Numbered from the stretch's first letter, positions 21,204 to 34,674 are shown. The stretch is DNA of 64,000 nucleotides from Monocercomonoides exilis (GCA_001643675.2 LSRY02000042.1:744501-808500), one strand, 5' to 3'. Numbers and translations are program-made. The notes: generated by a model from the letters alone, not told the origin.

Positions 21204-24200
21204 AGAGAAGAAGAGGAGGAGGAAGATAAATTAGATGTGGTTGTTAATAAGTCATCATTGGCTGATAATGAGGGAGAGGAGGAAGAAGAAGAAGCAGAAG
21301 CAGAAGAAGAAAGATTCTTTTGAGAGAGAAGAGATTGAGAAATATCTTTCCTCACTCCAGTCAGATGAGTTGTGTGGGACATGTTGATGGCATCAGAAGA
21401 AGAGGAGGAAAGAGAAGGAGAACGAGAGTGAGAAGGAGATGAGGAAGAGGAAGAGGAAGCAGAAGAGGAAGAGGAAGAAGAAGAAGAAGATAATTGAGCA
21501 TTCAATGGGAAATGGATAGTTTGAGACATGGAAGAAGAAGAAGAAGCAGAAGCAGCAGGCAATCCAGCCATTCCTGATAGATTCATACTCTTCACCCTCC
21601 CACCACCACATCCCATCTTCCTCTCTCTCTTCATCTTCTCCTCCCTCTCTCTCTCCTTCTCAAACTGCAGCGTCATCTCAATCGTGTTGCTCATAATCTT
21701 CTCCTGTGACTGCATCCTCTGATTCATCCCTTCCTTTGATGTGCCCATCAGCTGAGACAGCTGTGCACCCAGTCGATTTCGGATAGACTGGAACTGAGTG
21801 GAGGCACACTCGGCCCTCACTGATGAAGAGACTGGAGAGAAAGAGAAAGAAAGAGAGAGAGAGAGAGAAGAAGAAGGAGAAAGAAGGAGAAAGAGAAAGA
21901 GAAGAAGAATAGAATAATAGTAATAAATAAATAAATAAATAAAATCAAATATAAAATAGCATACCAAATTCTGTTTTTCTATCATCATCATCATCACCCT
22001 CACCATCAATTGAAGCAGAATAAGAAGAAGAATAAGATCCAGCGAGAGAAGAAGAAGAAGAGTGGAGAGGAGAAGAAAGAGGAGAGGCAGATGAGAAGGA
22101 GCCTCCTCTGTGATGGGTCATCTGCTGGTTCTTTTGGAGAAGAAGCGTCCGCTCTCTCACTGACAGTGTGCCTGGTGAAGAAGAAGAAGAGGAGGAAGAA
22201 GAAGAGGAAGAGAAGGAAGAGGAAGAAAGGGGAGAAGGCATTGAATAAGGATTGAGAGGAGAAGAGAAAGGAGATTGAGAAGAAGAAGAAGTTGAAGAAG
22301 AAGAAGAAGAAGAAGAAGAAGATGTTGATTCATTAGTATCTTTTGTGTCATTTTCATTGCCTGTTGCATTCTCATTTGAAGAAGAGCTTTGCCTGAGAGG
22401 AGTGGAGATGGCAATATTTGGCTTGGTTTTTGGGATCATCGGAGGAATACTACTGGACATACTGGCTGAATGAAGAGGAGAAGGAGAAGGAGAGGAAGAG
22501 GAAGAGGAAGAAGAAGAAGAAGAAATGGAAAGAGGAGAAGAGAGAGGAGAAGAGAGAGGAGAAGAGAGAGGGAGAGGAGGAGAAGAGGAAGGGAAGGTGT
22601 TTGTGGGGGAAGACAGCTGAAGAGAAGAGCGAGTGATGATGGGGGAGACAGTAGATGAGTGGTGGTGCATTGGCTGTGTCTGTGTCTGTGTCTGTGACTG
22701 AGAGAGAGGGGAAGATGGCATTGAAGAAGAAGAAGAAGAGGAGGAGGAAGAAGAAGGAGAAGATGTTGGAGATGATGTGGCAGCAGAAGCAGAGGCAAAG
22801 AGATTCTCACCTTGCTGTGCCACCCCAAAATTACCTCCAAAAGTGTTTCTTCTTTTTCTCGTCTCCAAAAGCTTTTCTTTCTCTTTCTCTCTCTCTTTCT
22901 CTCTCTCCTTCTCTTTCTCCTTTTCCTTTTCCTTTTCCTTCTCCTTCTCCTTCTCCTTCTCTCCATCCAATCCGCTCTTTGCCCTGTTCTTTGCGTTCTT
23001 GTCCATCGGAATCACTTTCCTCCAGTCCACTCTCAATGACTCCAGCACCTTCTCCCACAGCTTCGGCTTCTCGGGTGGGCGAAGAGGAAGAGTGCACTCT
23101 GAGAAATGTGTGGTGGCAATAGGGAAGAAGATGTTCTGATTGGGTTGTGATTGTGATTGAGATTGTGATTGTGGTGTGTTCTTCTTCTTCTTGTTGTTGT
23201 TGTTATTGTTCGTGTTCCTTCTGCTCCCTTCTCTTTCATTCCCATTCTTCTCATTGTACCCTTTCTCATTCACTTCATTTACTTCATCCTTCTCCTTCTC
23301 CTCCTTCTTCTCCTTCTTCTCTCCATTCCCTGTCCATTTTGTCTTGTTCCTCCTCTCAATCTTCTCCCTCGCGTTCTTCATCGTCTCATTCAGCTTCTCA
23401 AACCACTGCTTCAGCACAGCCCCTTCCTGAAATGCAAAGAGATACGAAGCATCTTTTGTTAACAGCAGAAGAAGATATGGATACTGCTTCCCTTTCTGAA
23501 TGGCATCGCTTTCTCCTTCCTCTCCTTCTATTCCGAGTGCCACTGCCTCCATCGATTGGATGGGGATCTGCCACTGGAACTGATAATTGGCATGGCTGGA
23601 GGAGAAGAAAGAAGAGGCGATGGATTGTGTGGTGACAAGAAAGAGGTCAGAGAAGAGGAAGAGGAAGCGAACAGAGGTTGAATCACGGTTGATTTTGATG
23701 GCTTTGGACTCGAAGACGAAGGAGCGGGTGGGAGTGACAAGATTCTGATTGGAGGGGAAGAAGAGAATAAATGGAATACATATGCATATTTATAATATAA
23801 CAAAATAGAATAATGAAGTCAAATTCAAAGGATTTGAAAGAGAAAGAGAAAGAGAAAGAGAAAGAGAAAGAGAAAGAGAAAGAGAAAAGAAAAGAAAAGA
23901 AAAGAAAAGAAAAGAAAAGAAAAATATAAGTCATTAAAAAAAAAAAAAAAAAGAGAGAGAGAGAGAGAAAGAGAGAGAAATGTCATAGATGAATCACATA
24001 CCCCTGGGTATTCAATGAGTTTTGTCTGTATGTCCATCACTTTCTCCATGGCTGCTTTGTTGTGGATGCTCCAGTTGATGAAGTATGCTGCCTCCTGTGC
24101 CAGCTGGTGGGCTTTCCTGCAGACAGGGAGGTCGTTGTGGATGAAGAACACATCCAATGAGCTTGCCTTCCCCACTTTCTCTTCCTCTGCCAGCAGCATC

Positions 24201-25250
24201 AGCTCTCCATTCACTGCCTCTGCCTTCTCGTTCTGCTGCTCCCTCTCATACTCCCTCTCCCCCAGATGGTACGGGTCAAGCACTTTCCTCCAGTCGCTGT
24301 GCTTGATGGCTGCATCCAGCAGAAGCAGATAGCGCGGAATACGCTGGCACGGACGCATCAGCAGAGACTCCAGGGAAGAGTCACTGAATCGGCTGGGAAG
24401 CATCGTCATGTCGTTCAGCGCCTCCTCGTCGATCAGAAAGTCCAGACCTTCTTTCCTTCGCTCATCGCGCTCTGCACGCATCTTTTGCACATAACGTTGA
24501 GACTCTTCTTCCAACGTTTCGTCCATCTTTCGGCAGCATTCATCGTGAAATTTTCGAAAGGTTTTGTTGGAGGCATACACCTTTCGCAAAAGAGACGAAC
24601 CCTTTTCATGATCTTGATTGTATATCACATATGGCTTAAACATTGCAGCCTGAAATTATAAGTCATGATTTATAATTCAAAACAAAATTAAAATTCATAA
24701 TATCAAAAATGAAAAAAAAGTTAAATTGGCAAACATGTTTGCAAAATATATCTCCAATCAACGAATGTGGATGCCATCCTTGTGACTTTAATTTAGGTTC
24801 ACGCATCCATTGAGGATTTTGCATTCGTATAGATTTCCAATCAAAATTTTTTAACCTCAATTCCAGATCATGCAAAAATAATTCATTAACTTGAATCAGT
24901 GATGGAAGATTATTGAAAATAGTTTTTATGTCAGATTCACTCAACGGAAATTTGCTTTCTTTTGCCTTTTCCATCATTGGATTGTAAAAAAACTGGAACA
25001 AAGAAAAAAATATCAGAAACGAAAAAAAGAAATAAATCTATAATAATAAAACTTCATAATACAATGAGTGTAAGCAAACTTCAATAGCATATTTCATTGC
25101 CCTCACATAATCTCTTTCCGTTTGATAAATTTCGAGGCAAGCATTATCTCGATTTTTGACGATTTTCTTTAATTTTTTGATCCTTCTGCGTTGAATAAAT
25201 CCTCTTATCACGCTTTGTATACGTGTTGCAGCCTTATTTTTATCGTTCAT
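18491..25250 (-). CDS. IQ-DH-PH Rho guanine-nucleotide exchange factor with giant Ser-rich tail
   Basis: Five minus-strand exons fit frame and phase: 25250-25080, 24992-24735, 24649-24002, 23744-21965 and 21831-18491, about 2065 aa. An in-frame ATG at 25334 would add a hydrophobic stretch that may instead be intron. Order: an IQ motif (ATRIQSVIRGFIQRRRIKK) near residue 10; a Dbl-homology domain from TERDYVRAMKYAIE through the diagnostic conserved region SLESLLMRPCQRIPRYLLLL; a pleckstrin-homology domain (RFLFLFSDLFLVTTQS ... AFQEGAVLKQWFEKLNETM); then more than 1500 residues of low complexity with long poly-Ser runs. Proline-rich SH3-type motifs (SRPPPLPPPP, SKPPPLPPK) are scattered through the tail. 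DH-PH proteins load GTP onto Rho-family GTPases to control actin; the IQ motif would bind calmodulin. The domain call is strong; details inside the Ser-rich tail are less so. Confidence 0.85.
23830..23970. repeat. Purine microsatellite inside intron 3 of the exchange-factor gene
   Basis: GAGAAA units (about nine) followed by AAAAG units, an A run and GA units, within the 24001-23745 intron. It explains spurious Phe/Ser-rich and Leu-rich frames there. Confidence 0.8.
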
Positions 25251-25803
25251 ATGCCCTCTATTGCTTTCAAAAAGCAGAAGAAAAAGAAAAAACAAGGTTA
25301 TAGAATGGGTTATTGATTGATCAAATGAATTCATTCGAAAATTGAAAATACTAGGAAAATTTCACTTTGAAGACTTAATTTTAAAAATTAAAAAAGATTA
25401 TCACATATTTTTTTATAAACGAAATGATTAGAACGAACATTTCTCATTTTTTGATTGTGAATGTTTTCTTTTCAATTGAAGGATGCTTTTGAGAACATTT
25501 TGTGAAAAAAAAATTATATCAATAAAAATAGCTAACACTTATATTTTTTCAGTTTTTTTTTACAAAAGTTTGTGTTCCGATTTGCACAAGCATTTTGATA
25601 CAGAAATATTTCTCATGAAATCAAATAGAAAAAAAAAGAAATAATAATAATGAGTGAAATTTTGAAATTAAAAATTTTTGAGTTCTTCAAAAATTTATTA
25701 TTATGTATATTTCAAACAGTTCGAGAATTAATATCTTTTCAAATATCATGGATCAAAAATGATCTATATATAATAAGAACATATTTTTATAAATCATTTT
25801 GTA
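25251..25803. other. Region between divergent genes
   Basis: AT-rich region upstream of both the exchange-factor gene (-) and the next gene (+). The first ~85 bp could be extra N-terminal coding sequence or an intron of the exchange-factor gene. It probably contains both promoters; no motif assigned. Confidence 0.5.
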
Positions 25804-27503
25804 ATGAGTCAATCACGTGTAATTACTAGATTTAGAGAAAAGGTCCAATATTTAGCTCTTCCTATAGAGATGGGAATCGAACAATATATCGAATTTTGGA
25901 AGAGAATGGGGGAAGAACAAATTGTTACTCCAATCCTTTCCCTTCTTTTCGTAAAATCATGTGGCTTGAACGAAAATCAAAAAGAGGATTTTTTAGATAA
26001 TTCACCAAATAAAAAGAAGGGACCAATACGTGAAGAACTTGAAGGTTTTGCGAATATATTTTTAATAAAAATTTCACATTTTATCACTTTCTATTCATGA
26101 AAATTAAAGCCAACCAAATATCTGCTCTCTTAAATACAGCAATATATATTTTAATGCGTTTTAAGTATAATCCGCTTGAAAGCAAACTTGCAAAAAGCGT
26201 TGAAGTGTGGACGCAATGCCTTGGAACTGGAAGTGCTTTGGCCGCAGCAAATCATGATTTGTTAAGTCTAGTATGACGCTTTAATATTGAGCAATGCTTG
26301 ATGAAAATTCAATTGCCTTTCCTAGCAAACTCGCTTTATTAAAACAGATATTGAAAAAAGAGAAACCTTAATGATTCCAATTGTAAATTTTATTCTCTCT
26401 CTTCCATATGTTCAAGCAAATTCAACACCATTTTCATTGTCTTTTCCAGCAGCAACGACTCAAAATCCATGTTTGAAAACATGCTAAAGAATTTTTTGTT
26501 CGACATTATTCAATTTATTTTTGAAACTTATTTCATTTGACAGATTTCCAGTTGCTTGTTCATCTGCATCTGTTTGATTCATGCGACACTGGTGGCTTTT
26601 GGGACAGTGGATGGAAGCAACAAGCAGTTGAACCACAAACAGGCACAAAAGAAGCCAACGATCAGAAGCCCAAAGCATTAGCAGCAGAAGAAGGCAGTTC
26701 CTATCTGTTAATTTCGAGTCGTCCTTGTTTGTATTCCTCGCCTTATTACAGCCAGCCTTCTGAACAGCTTTCCAAAAGAGAGTATTTTGATGTCAATTGT
26801 GGGTGGAGACAGCTGGAGGGAGGTAACAACAACGGACACAGCAGTGTCAGAAGCGGATTTTTGGGTTCTTCTTCAAATTCTCCTCTTTCTGAGAAGGATT
26901 CATCAGACAAAACAGCATCATCTGATACCAACGAAGGAGCGCCGATGCCTGATTTTGTGTCATTTGTTGAATGGTCAAATGAAAAGAGACTGCAAATGGG
27001 ACTATCAGCATCAAGAGCACTTTCTGTCCATTCATCAGAATCATCCCCTTCTCCTTCTCCTTCTCCTTCATCCTCCTCCTCCTCCTCTTCCTCCTCATCC
27101 ACTCCACTCATACTCCCCCTCACCCCCTCCATTGCCCTGCAGAAGTCTCGCTTCTCCTTCTCTCTTCTTCGCTATCTCTGCGATCTCCTCTCTCTCCCTG
27201 ATGCCTCTGAGCCAGCACGTCTTCAGCCCATCTGCCTTCTCATGCGCCATCTTCTGTCTGAATGCCCGCTCTATCCACTCGACGAAGACATCCTCTCTCT
27301 CAACGAAGGAGACGAGGGTGCCATTCATTGCTCATCAAAGATGATGGACGAGGCATCTGCTCTTTACAAGTCTCTCACTCTCTCTCTGCGCCCTTTCACC
27401 CTCCTTCCTCATCCTCTTTGCTCTCTCTCTACCAATCTGCTCCCTCTCATCGCTGTCGAAAGAGCGCTTCCTGGTTTGTTTCATTCAATTATTCATTCAT
27501 TCA

Positions 27504-27575
<72 letters not shown>

Positions 27576-30500
27576 ATTTAAACTGAATATGTATATTGTT
27601 ATAATTTTTATAATGCAATGATGGATATTAATATTCTAATTAGGTTCCACTCATCTTGCATACACCTTCAACCGCATCAAGACGAAGAATGCTTTTCTTC
27701 CAGTCCCTCTCCTCTCCTCTCCCTCTGCCCTGTCCAATCCCTCTGGACAGTATCTCCTGATGAATGGAATCTTCTCCTCTCCTCCTCCCCCTCAAAATGT
27801 CGCTGCCTCTTTTCTGGCTGAGTGTGTGAGGAATTACGTGCCTCGTGCGTGTCTGATGAGCAACAGGGATTTTGATGCAGCTGATGGAAAGAAGGAGGAG
27901 AAAGGGAAAGAGAATAACCAATCACCTTCATCATCATCATCATCATCATCATCTTCTTCTTCTTCTTCTATCTCATCGAAATTATCTTCTCTTTTGTCTG
28001 AGTCTTCGTTGTGTCACATTGCCAGCTGTGCTCTTTCTCTTCCTTCTCATCTGCTCATCCCACTTGCAGAAGAAGCTGTGTCTCTTCTGACATCTCCTCT
28101 TGTCAGACTGGAGAAGAAGAAGAAGAACAACGAAAGTGCTAGCAATACTGCCTCTCATCTCACCACTTCTCAACATAATGAAACTAATCAACCTTCTTCT
28201 TCCTCTTCTTCTCCTTCTCCTTCTTCTTCTTCCTCTTCTTCTCCATCATCATCTTCTCCATCATCATCATCTCCTTCTCCTTCTTCTTCTCCATCTTCCT
28301 CATCAAAGACAACATATGAATGGGTCCCTGTGAGCGAAGACTGCTTTTTGAGGAGACGGGAGAAGCTTCTTTTGTGGCTGGAGAAAGTGAGGAAGGAAGG
28401 AGAAAAGAACTATTCGCACTGGATGAAGGAGAAAGCAGACAATGGAAATAACACAGAAACATCATCATCTCCTTCTCCTTCTTCTTCTCCTTCTCCTTCT
28501 TCTTCTCCTTCTCCTTCTTCTTCTCCTTCTTCTTCTTCTTCAAGTGATTCTTCTTCATTGAGTGAGTCTTCTCTTCCTCGCAAATACCATCCCACTTCTC
28601 TCTTCCGCAGCACCATCTGCCCTTTCCTTGTTGACAGAGACGAGCACAAGCTGATTGTGTCCGTTCTTCTTCGTCTTCTCTCCTCTGCCTCTGCCCATCC
28701 AAATGAGCTCTTCATTCACTTAGATGAAACAGAAGAGGACAGAAAGGAAGAGAAGAGTGATTCTGCTGATAGCTCTGAGAAGTTATCTCCTGCATCTCCA
28801 CAAGCATTGCTACCATTCGGAAATTCGTTATCATCCTCTTCTTCTTCATCCTCATCCTCCTCTTCCTTCTCCTCCACCTCTTCCTCTGTCTTCTCACCCT
28901 CTCCTCTGCGTGTCCTTCTTTACGGAGGCAATCTCGAGCTCCATAAACTGGCCAATGCGATGTTCTCTCTCTACTCCTTCACAGCTGTTGCCTCTCCTCA
29001 CGCCAAGCGCCATCTCCTCCGCCTTCTGCAGCACAACTCCTTCCTCTTCTATCTCCTCCCTTCCTCACCTTCCAACCGCCTTGCCCGCTTCCTCTCCTCC
29101 ACTGACCCCTGGTACCGCCACTTCGTCTTCTACCCGTTTGCTTCCTCTCAGCTGCTTTCTCTTCCTTCTCTGCGTGTGTCTCCACCTGACATCCCCCGCA
29201 GCTCACTGGCAAAGCTGAGAGAGAACGAGACAGCAGGGAGTGGGGTTGGAGTGTCACTGATGGAGATGCTGCTGAGGGAGAAGGAGAAAGAGAGGGAGAA
29301 GGAGAAAGAAGGGAGAAAGATGGAAAGGGCAGAAGAGAGGAGAACATCATCACTGTCTGCTGCGTCTGCCAAGACCACCTCGATTGGGGGTGGAAGTGTG
29401 GGCGAAGGAGGCATCAAAGAGAAGGAAAAAGAGAAGGAGAATGAAGGAGAAGAGAAAGGGATTAAGATAAAGAAAGGGCAGCTGGCATCGATGGCAGAGG
29501 AAGACGAGGGATTTGATTTGGGTGAAGATGACGATGATGACGATATTGGGGAAGAAGGCGTGACAGCTGGACAGCAGAGCAAATTGAATACTCCAAATGT
29601 ACTGAATGCATCATCATCTTCTTCTCCATCGTCTTCTCGTGCTGCTTCCAGGAGTGCCTCAACAGCCTCTTCGCAGTCGTCATCCCGAGTGAACACACCC
29701 AGACTGAGTGAGTCAGATGGAATGGGCTCAGACTCTGCACGCAACAGCAGCGTCGGTGCGAGCATAGACGAGGCACATCCAAACATTTCTGCGCTGAATC
29801 CTTCTCTTTCTGCGCAGAGTGCGTTGAAGCTGCCATCTTCTTTCTCTTCTTTGGAGGAGAATGAGGAGAAGGAGGCTGTTGTGTCTGAGACAAACACCTG
29901 CTTTTCTGTGCAATGCACAACAGACGACGAGAAGAGGCTCTCAAAAAGCGGGCTTGAAAGAACAGACCCGTCTGAAATGAAAGGAAAGATGACGTTCCTC
30001 TCTCCTCTCTCAAAACACTCCTTGACAGATTCATCATCGTCATCATCACCTTCTTCTTCTTCTGCTGCTGCTATTTCGTCTGATGAGGGTGTTTCAGAAG
30101 CATCAAGCTCAGAAAAGCACAATGAAACGTCTCTGTCTTCCTCATCTCCTCTTCCTCCACTTTCATCCACCCTTCCTCTCCCACTTGCCACCTGCCTCTC
30201 TCGTTATCTCTCTCAGATCACTCTCAACAGCCATCCTCTCTCAGCATCTGATTTCCCCCTCTCCTCTCCTCTCTTCACAGTCGACAGGGCTGCCCAGTTC
30301 TACCTCAGCCACTCCCACCACACCCTCTCCTTCCCCATCTGGATATGCGAATATTGGACAGTCGACAATCCCCTCCTCCCTCACACCTCTCTCCTCCTCT
30401 CTCCATCTCAGAGGTCTCGAGGCAACTCTGCCAATTCTGCCTCTTCTCCTTCCCCTTTGTCTGCTTCCACATCAACATCAACATCAATATCATCATCATC

Positions 30501-31802
30501 ATCTTCTTCTTCTTCCTTGTCTGTCTCTACCACGTCAACCATATCATCAGGTTCTCTTTCTCCAAAGGCTGCCTCATCTGTACCAACACAGCAGACACCC
30601 TTCGCATCAAAGCCACCTCCAGTCGGAGCACTTCAGATGGGAAAGAGAGAGCCAATGAAGATGTCAACAGCATCTTCCTCTTCTTCTTCTCCCTCATCAT
30701 CCCCTTCTCCTTCTTCCCCCTCTTCTCCTTTATCTCCTCATTCTTCCTCTTCCTCTTTGGTGTCTGCCTTTGGGGGTGCCTCGTCTGTATCTACCGCATT
30801 TGAGCTGCTGCCGACGTCTTCTCACAAACACACCTGTGCCTTCTGTATGAATCTTGTTGTTGGCTGCCAGCTGGCGAGGAAGACAGGCACAGAAGGCGAG
30901 TGGGAAGGGAGCGACGAGAGGGACAGATCGAAGGAGAAAGAGAGGGAGAAAGAGAGAGAGAAGGAATCGATGTGGCTCGATAGATATCAGCCTCAGACGT
31001 TGAGACTGAAGTATTTGAAGGTTTGGCTCTTTCATTTTTGTTTTGATATGCCATTATTCATTCTGAAATCTTTCTTTCTTTTTTTGTTTTATTTTTTCTT
31101 CTTCTCCTTTCTTCTCCCCATTTCTTCATCCTCCTTCGCCCACTTCCTCTTGTCCAGACGCAGCAGAACGGGGCAGTGTCCACCGGGTGTTCTGAGCGTG
31201 TCATCCGCTGCTTCCATCTCTCTGCCTCGTCTGTCCCCTCTGCAGGAGACGTCGGCTTTTCTGCCTCTCCCTCTGAGCGGGTGCTCGAACTGGCATACAC
31301 AGAAAGCGCCACCCAGCAGAAGGCTGCCCAGGCTGTGTCTGAAAGCATCGCACTCCTCGAAATCACATCGGTGCCTGCTGACAAGGGAAGTTTGTGCTTT
31401 GAGAGAGACAATAAAATGAAGAAATATGAAAAAGATAAGGATAAAGAAAAGAAAAGAAAAGAAAATTAATGAATGATTTTTGTTTATTTTGAAATTTTTG
31501 TGTTTTTGATTTTGTTGTAACATTTGAATTCATTCCATATTTGTGTTGCACTTGCTTTATAATCCAACTTATCAGTGAGCACTCAGTCTCAGTTTAATGG
31601 AGCCAACAATGCACTTTTATCATCATCATCATCATCTTCTTCTTCTGCGGGATGGCAAAGAGGAATGCAGCCATTCAGCTTTTCACTTGATGGCCAGCGC
31701 TATCCGCCGTGCTTCAAGCTGAGGGTGAGGCTTCTGCAGCCAACGCACACTGGCCTTAATGCAGACATTAACATTGCAACGTTCTTTCCAACACACGTTT
31801 AG
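25804..31802 (+). CDS. Large multi-exon protein of unknown function, Ser-rich with helical segments
   Basis: Seven exons fit GT-AG junctions and phase: 25804-26044, 26110-26270, 26326-26470, 26544-27473, 27644-31020, 31158-31389 and 31576-31802, about 1770 aa. I do not recognise the family. The N-terminal ~180 residues are helical (EMGIEQYIEFWKRMG ... LMIPIVNFILSLPYVQ). Ordered helical segments (SLLRYLCDLLSLP, LQPICLLMRHLLSECP, LIVSVLLRLLSSA, RHLLRLLQHNSFLFYLLP) alternate with poly-Ser and Lys/Glu linkers, suggesting an alpha-solenoid scaffold broken by disordered inserts. A YQPQTLRLKYLK segment leads into a compact C-terminal region across the last two introns (CSERVIRCFHLS, SERVLELAYTES, CFKLRVRLLQPTHTG), ending ATFFPTHV. 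Two introns are less sure: the long exon could hold further introns, and the 31389/31576 junction was chosen on phase. Confidence 0.65.
27507..27571. repeat. (CT)n microsatellite in intron 4 of the 25.8-31.8 kb gene
   Basis: About 32 uninterrupted CT units within the 27474-27643 intron. It translates as poly-Ser-Leu, so a naive gene call would run on to a false stop near 27585. Confidence 0.9.
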
Positions 31803-34239
31803 AGAATGTATGAAATCTGTTTAGTGGGCAATCTGACAATAATGATGGTACAGGAAGCTGAAAATGAATGAGAAAGAGATCTTTGAGGTGATGTAACTTC
31901 GTGAGATGAATCAAATATTTAAATTGCATTTACGTTTTATTGCATATACTCGAGATTCTTTCTTTGCTGTTATGACATTTCAAGTTTATTTTTTTGTTTT
32001 TTAATTTTAACTTTTCATTTGAAATTTTCTGTACAAGTAATTTTTCGCACAGTTTCCCAGAATTTTATACAAAATTTGTTATCCAGTGCTTAACATGAAA
32101 ATTCATTTTTAACAATCAACAAGTTCAGAAATGAAACAAATTGCATAACTGGAATAACCTTGGATGACGGGGAAAAAATAAAAAGCAATAAGACAAAATT
32201 ATTTTTTTGATTTATTGTCCTTTGTCTTTGATTGTCAGTGATAAATATTTGTCGATATGGGACAGTATTTTTTAATTTATAAAAAATCGATGATTTGTTC
32301 CGTATTGTTTCTGAAATCGTAGAATTACAATTCAGACATTATAGTGATATATTGAATATAGAAATATAAAAAATCAAGAAAAATCTTTGAAAGAACTGTG
32401 TGGAACAAAATTCATAAAGCGAAAAATTTCGTCCCATATCCCTTCGGAAATGAGATATCTTTATGAAAGAAGAACAAAAGTTTTTTTATTATGAATTTTT
32501 AAATTACTACAAAGGTTCGATGTGACAAATTGAATTTCTGATTTTCTCAGAAAAATAAAACTTTGTTTTTTCCCAACTGATTAATATGTTTTGATGGATC
32601 ATTCTTTTCGAAAAGTCGCAATTAAACATGTGTTCCTTTGTGACTATTGACAAACAAAATTTGTTTCCTGATATACCGAGAATTAATGTTCACGTCAGAA
32701 CCTCAATTATAAGAACAAATAATTGCATATGCAAATATTATTAAATATTTATTCAAATAAGCGAAGAATGAAAATGCATTTTTAAAAAAAGGATATAGAT
32801 AAAAAATCATATTTGAAATGAATTGATCATCGGACCGTCAGTGAAGTTAGTGAAGTCAGTGACTGTTAATGGAGTCAGCATTCTGCAGGGAAGTAATTTT
32901 CAATTAATTCGTGAAAAAAGGAAAAGTTGGAAAAATAGAATAAAATGAATATATAAATAAAATTTGATATGTGCAACGAAAATCCCAAAAATCAGAGAAA
33001 ATAAATTTTTTATTTTTTTAAATACCAATACTGACGTGGATTTTTGATTCCTGACGGACGTGGCAAAGAATTTTTAATCTGTAACACATGTTTAGTCGCA
33101 ATCGTTAAACATTTGGATTAAATAAAACAAATCATTATTTGATTGTCTATTACAATTATTTTAACAAATGTCTCCTTTGAGAAAATTTTTCTCTCATTTC
33201 ATGTGTCTTTTGCTCACATTCGCAAAATGGAAAAATCTGATGGATTTATTACAAAAGAAACTAAAAATAATTTGTCTCATTTCTCTCAAATATCAATCAA
33301 AAGTAAATTTAATAAAAGAATGATCCAAATCAAACTTTTTTTAATGAAAAATATCATACATTTTTTCTGTTTAAAAAATTAAAAATTTCTATGAAAAATT
33401 CCTTATGTTTTATTTTCAAATAAAATAAAAATTTCATATTTTAATTAAATTTCTTTTTCCATTTACGAAACGAAACAAAAATGGAATTAATAACATTGTC
33501 AAGATTTTGTTTTCATGATCACAACAAATGGTGAGTGAGAACGGAAATTTGATCGAAATATGAACTTTTTATATTATTGAAAAATTACACAAAAGGAATT
33601 TTTAAAAAAAAATGTTGACATTTGTTTCTTTAAGATTTTTTTATCTGTTTTTATTGAAAAAAGCAAATTTCGAGAAGATTTTGTGTAAATAGTTGGAATG
33701 ATTTAAAAATTTTTGAAACTGAAAATTTAGTGAGAAAATAAGATCGAAGATATCACATCTCGTAATGATGATTAGGATAATTTGGTTAAAGACAGAATTT
33801 TTTAAAGCAATGAAACTGATAGTGATTGTTTGTGTGCTGGTGATGGTTCTTCTATTTTAATTGATAAAGCAAAAAATATGATATAATAATTACGTTATTT
33901 TTTTATATGGTTGATTATTTTTGTAATCATAACTTTTTTCGGGGTTTCGAATTTTTAATTTTCGTTTATCAATGAAATGAATATTATCATTCCAGTATTT
34001 TAGAAATTGCAATTGTTTAAAAAGTCACATGTTTTTAATTCATTAATGAGATTTTTTTTTGAAGACGGTGTTATCACTTTTATATGTTCACTGACCAACA
34101 TGCAAAACTAATTTTCTAACCAAATATTTTTACAGAAAAAATATGATTTCAAAAAGGTTAGTCAGATCAAAAGTCAAACAGATTTTCCACTCATTTTGAA
34201 CAACATATTATCATTTTCAGATCAAAACATGAAAGAAAA

Positions 34240-34674
34240 CAGACAAAATCGGATATTATCACATCGGTTTTTGCACAAATTTATATGCGATGACATCCGA
34301 TTGTGATGATATCTGATGCTGCTGAACACAGAAAAAATAGAAAAATAAATTAACAAATTAATTAATTTTGGGTAAATTTTTAATTTTTGAAGATTCTTCA
34401 TAAAGACGCATTTTTCACTTGCGAAATTAGTTTTTTCATAAATAAACATTATTTAGACTTATTTGAACACACTTTTGAAAAAGCGTAAAATTGATATTTT
34501 TGACCAAAAAATTGATTTTTCATTGAAATAATCACACATAATAATAAAAAATGTGATTATATATTTTCATCCCTGTGATTATATGGAATGGAAAATGAAT
34601 GAAAAAAAGGAAGAATTGCTTTTGCATACAATAATGTGACTATAAATGAATGTGACAAAATCCGGTTTTGACTG
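34240..34674. mobile_element. Degenerate relative of the 47.7-kb TA-flanked element
   Basis: It aligns along most of its length with the element at 47724-48171, sharing blocks such as ATCACATCGGTTTTTGCACA near the left end and a GTGATTATATATTTTCA-type block near the right. The left end reads CAGACAAAATCGGAT and the right ATCCGGTTTTGACTG, an imperfect inverted pair. No intact TA duplication remains. It is an older copy of a non-autonomous CAGTC-ended family. Confidence 0.7.

Noticed and set aside
18616-21323. Long plus-strand frames rich in Glu, Arg and Lys opposite the exchange-factor gene
   Set aside because: They are the reverse reading of TCT/TCC serine codons. The minus strand carries the DH-PH domains and a consistent exon chain.
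22418-23635. Plus- and minus-strand Leu/Arg/Ser-rich frames across exon 4 of the exchange factor
   Set aside because: Shadows of the repetitive Ser/Glu/Lys coding sequence in other frames; no start context or domain.
29148-30191. 347-codon minus-strand frame opposite the 25.8-31.8 kb gene
   Set aside because: It mirrors a compositionally biased plus-strand exon that continues in phase on both sides; no recognisable motif.
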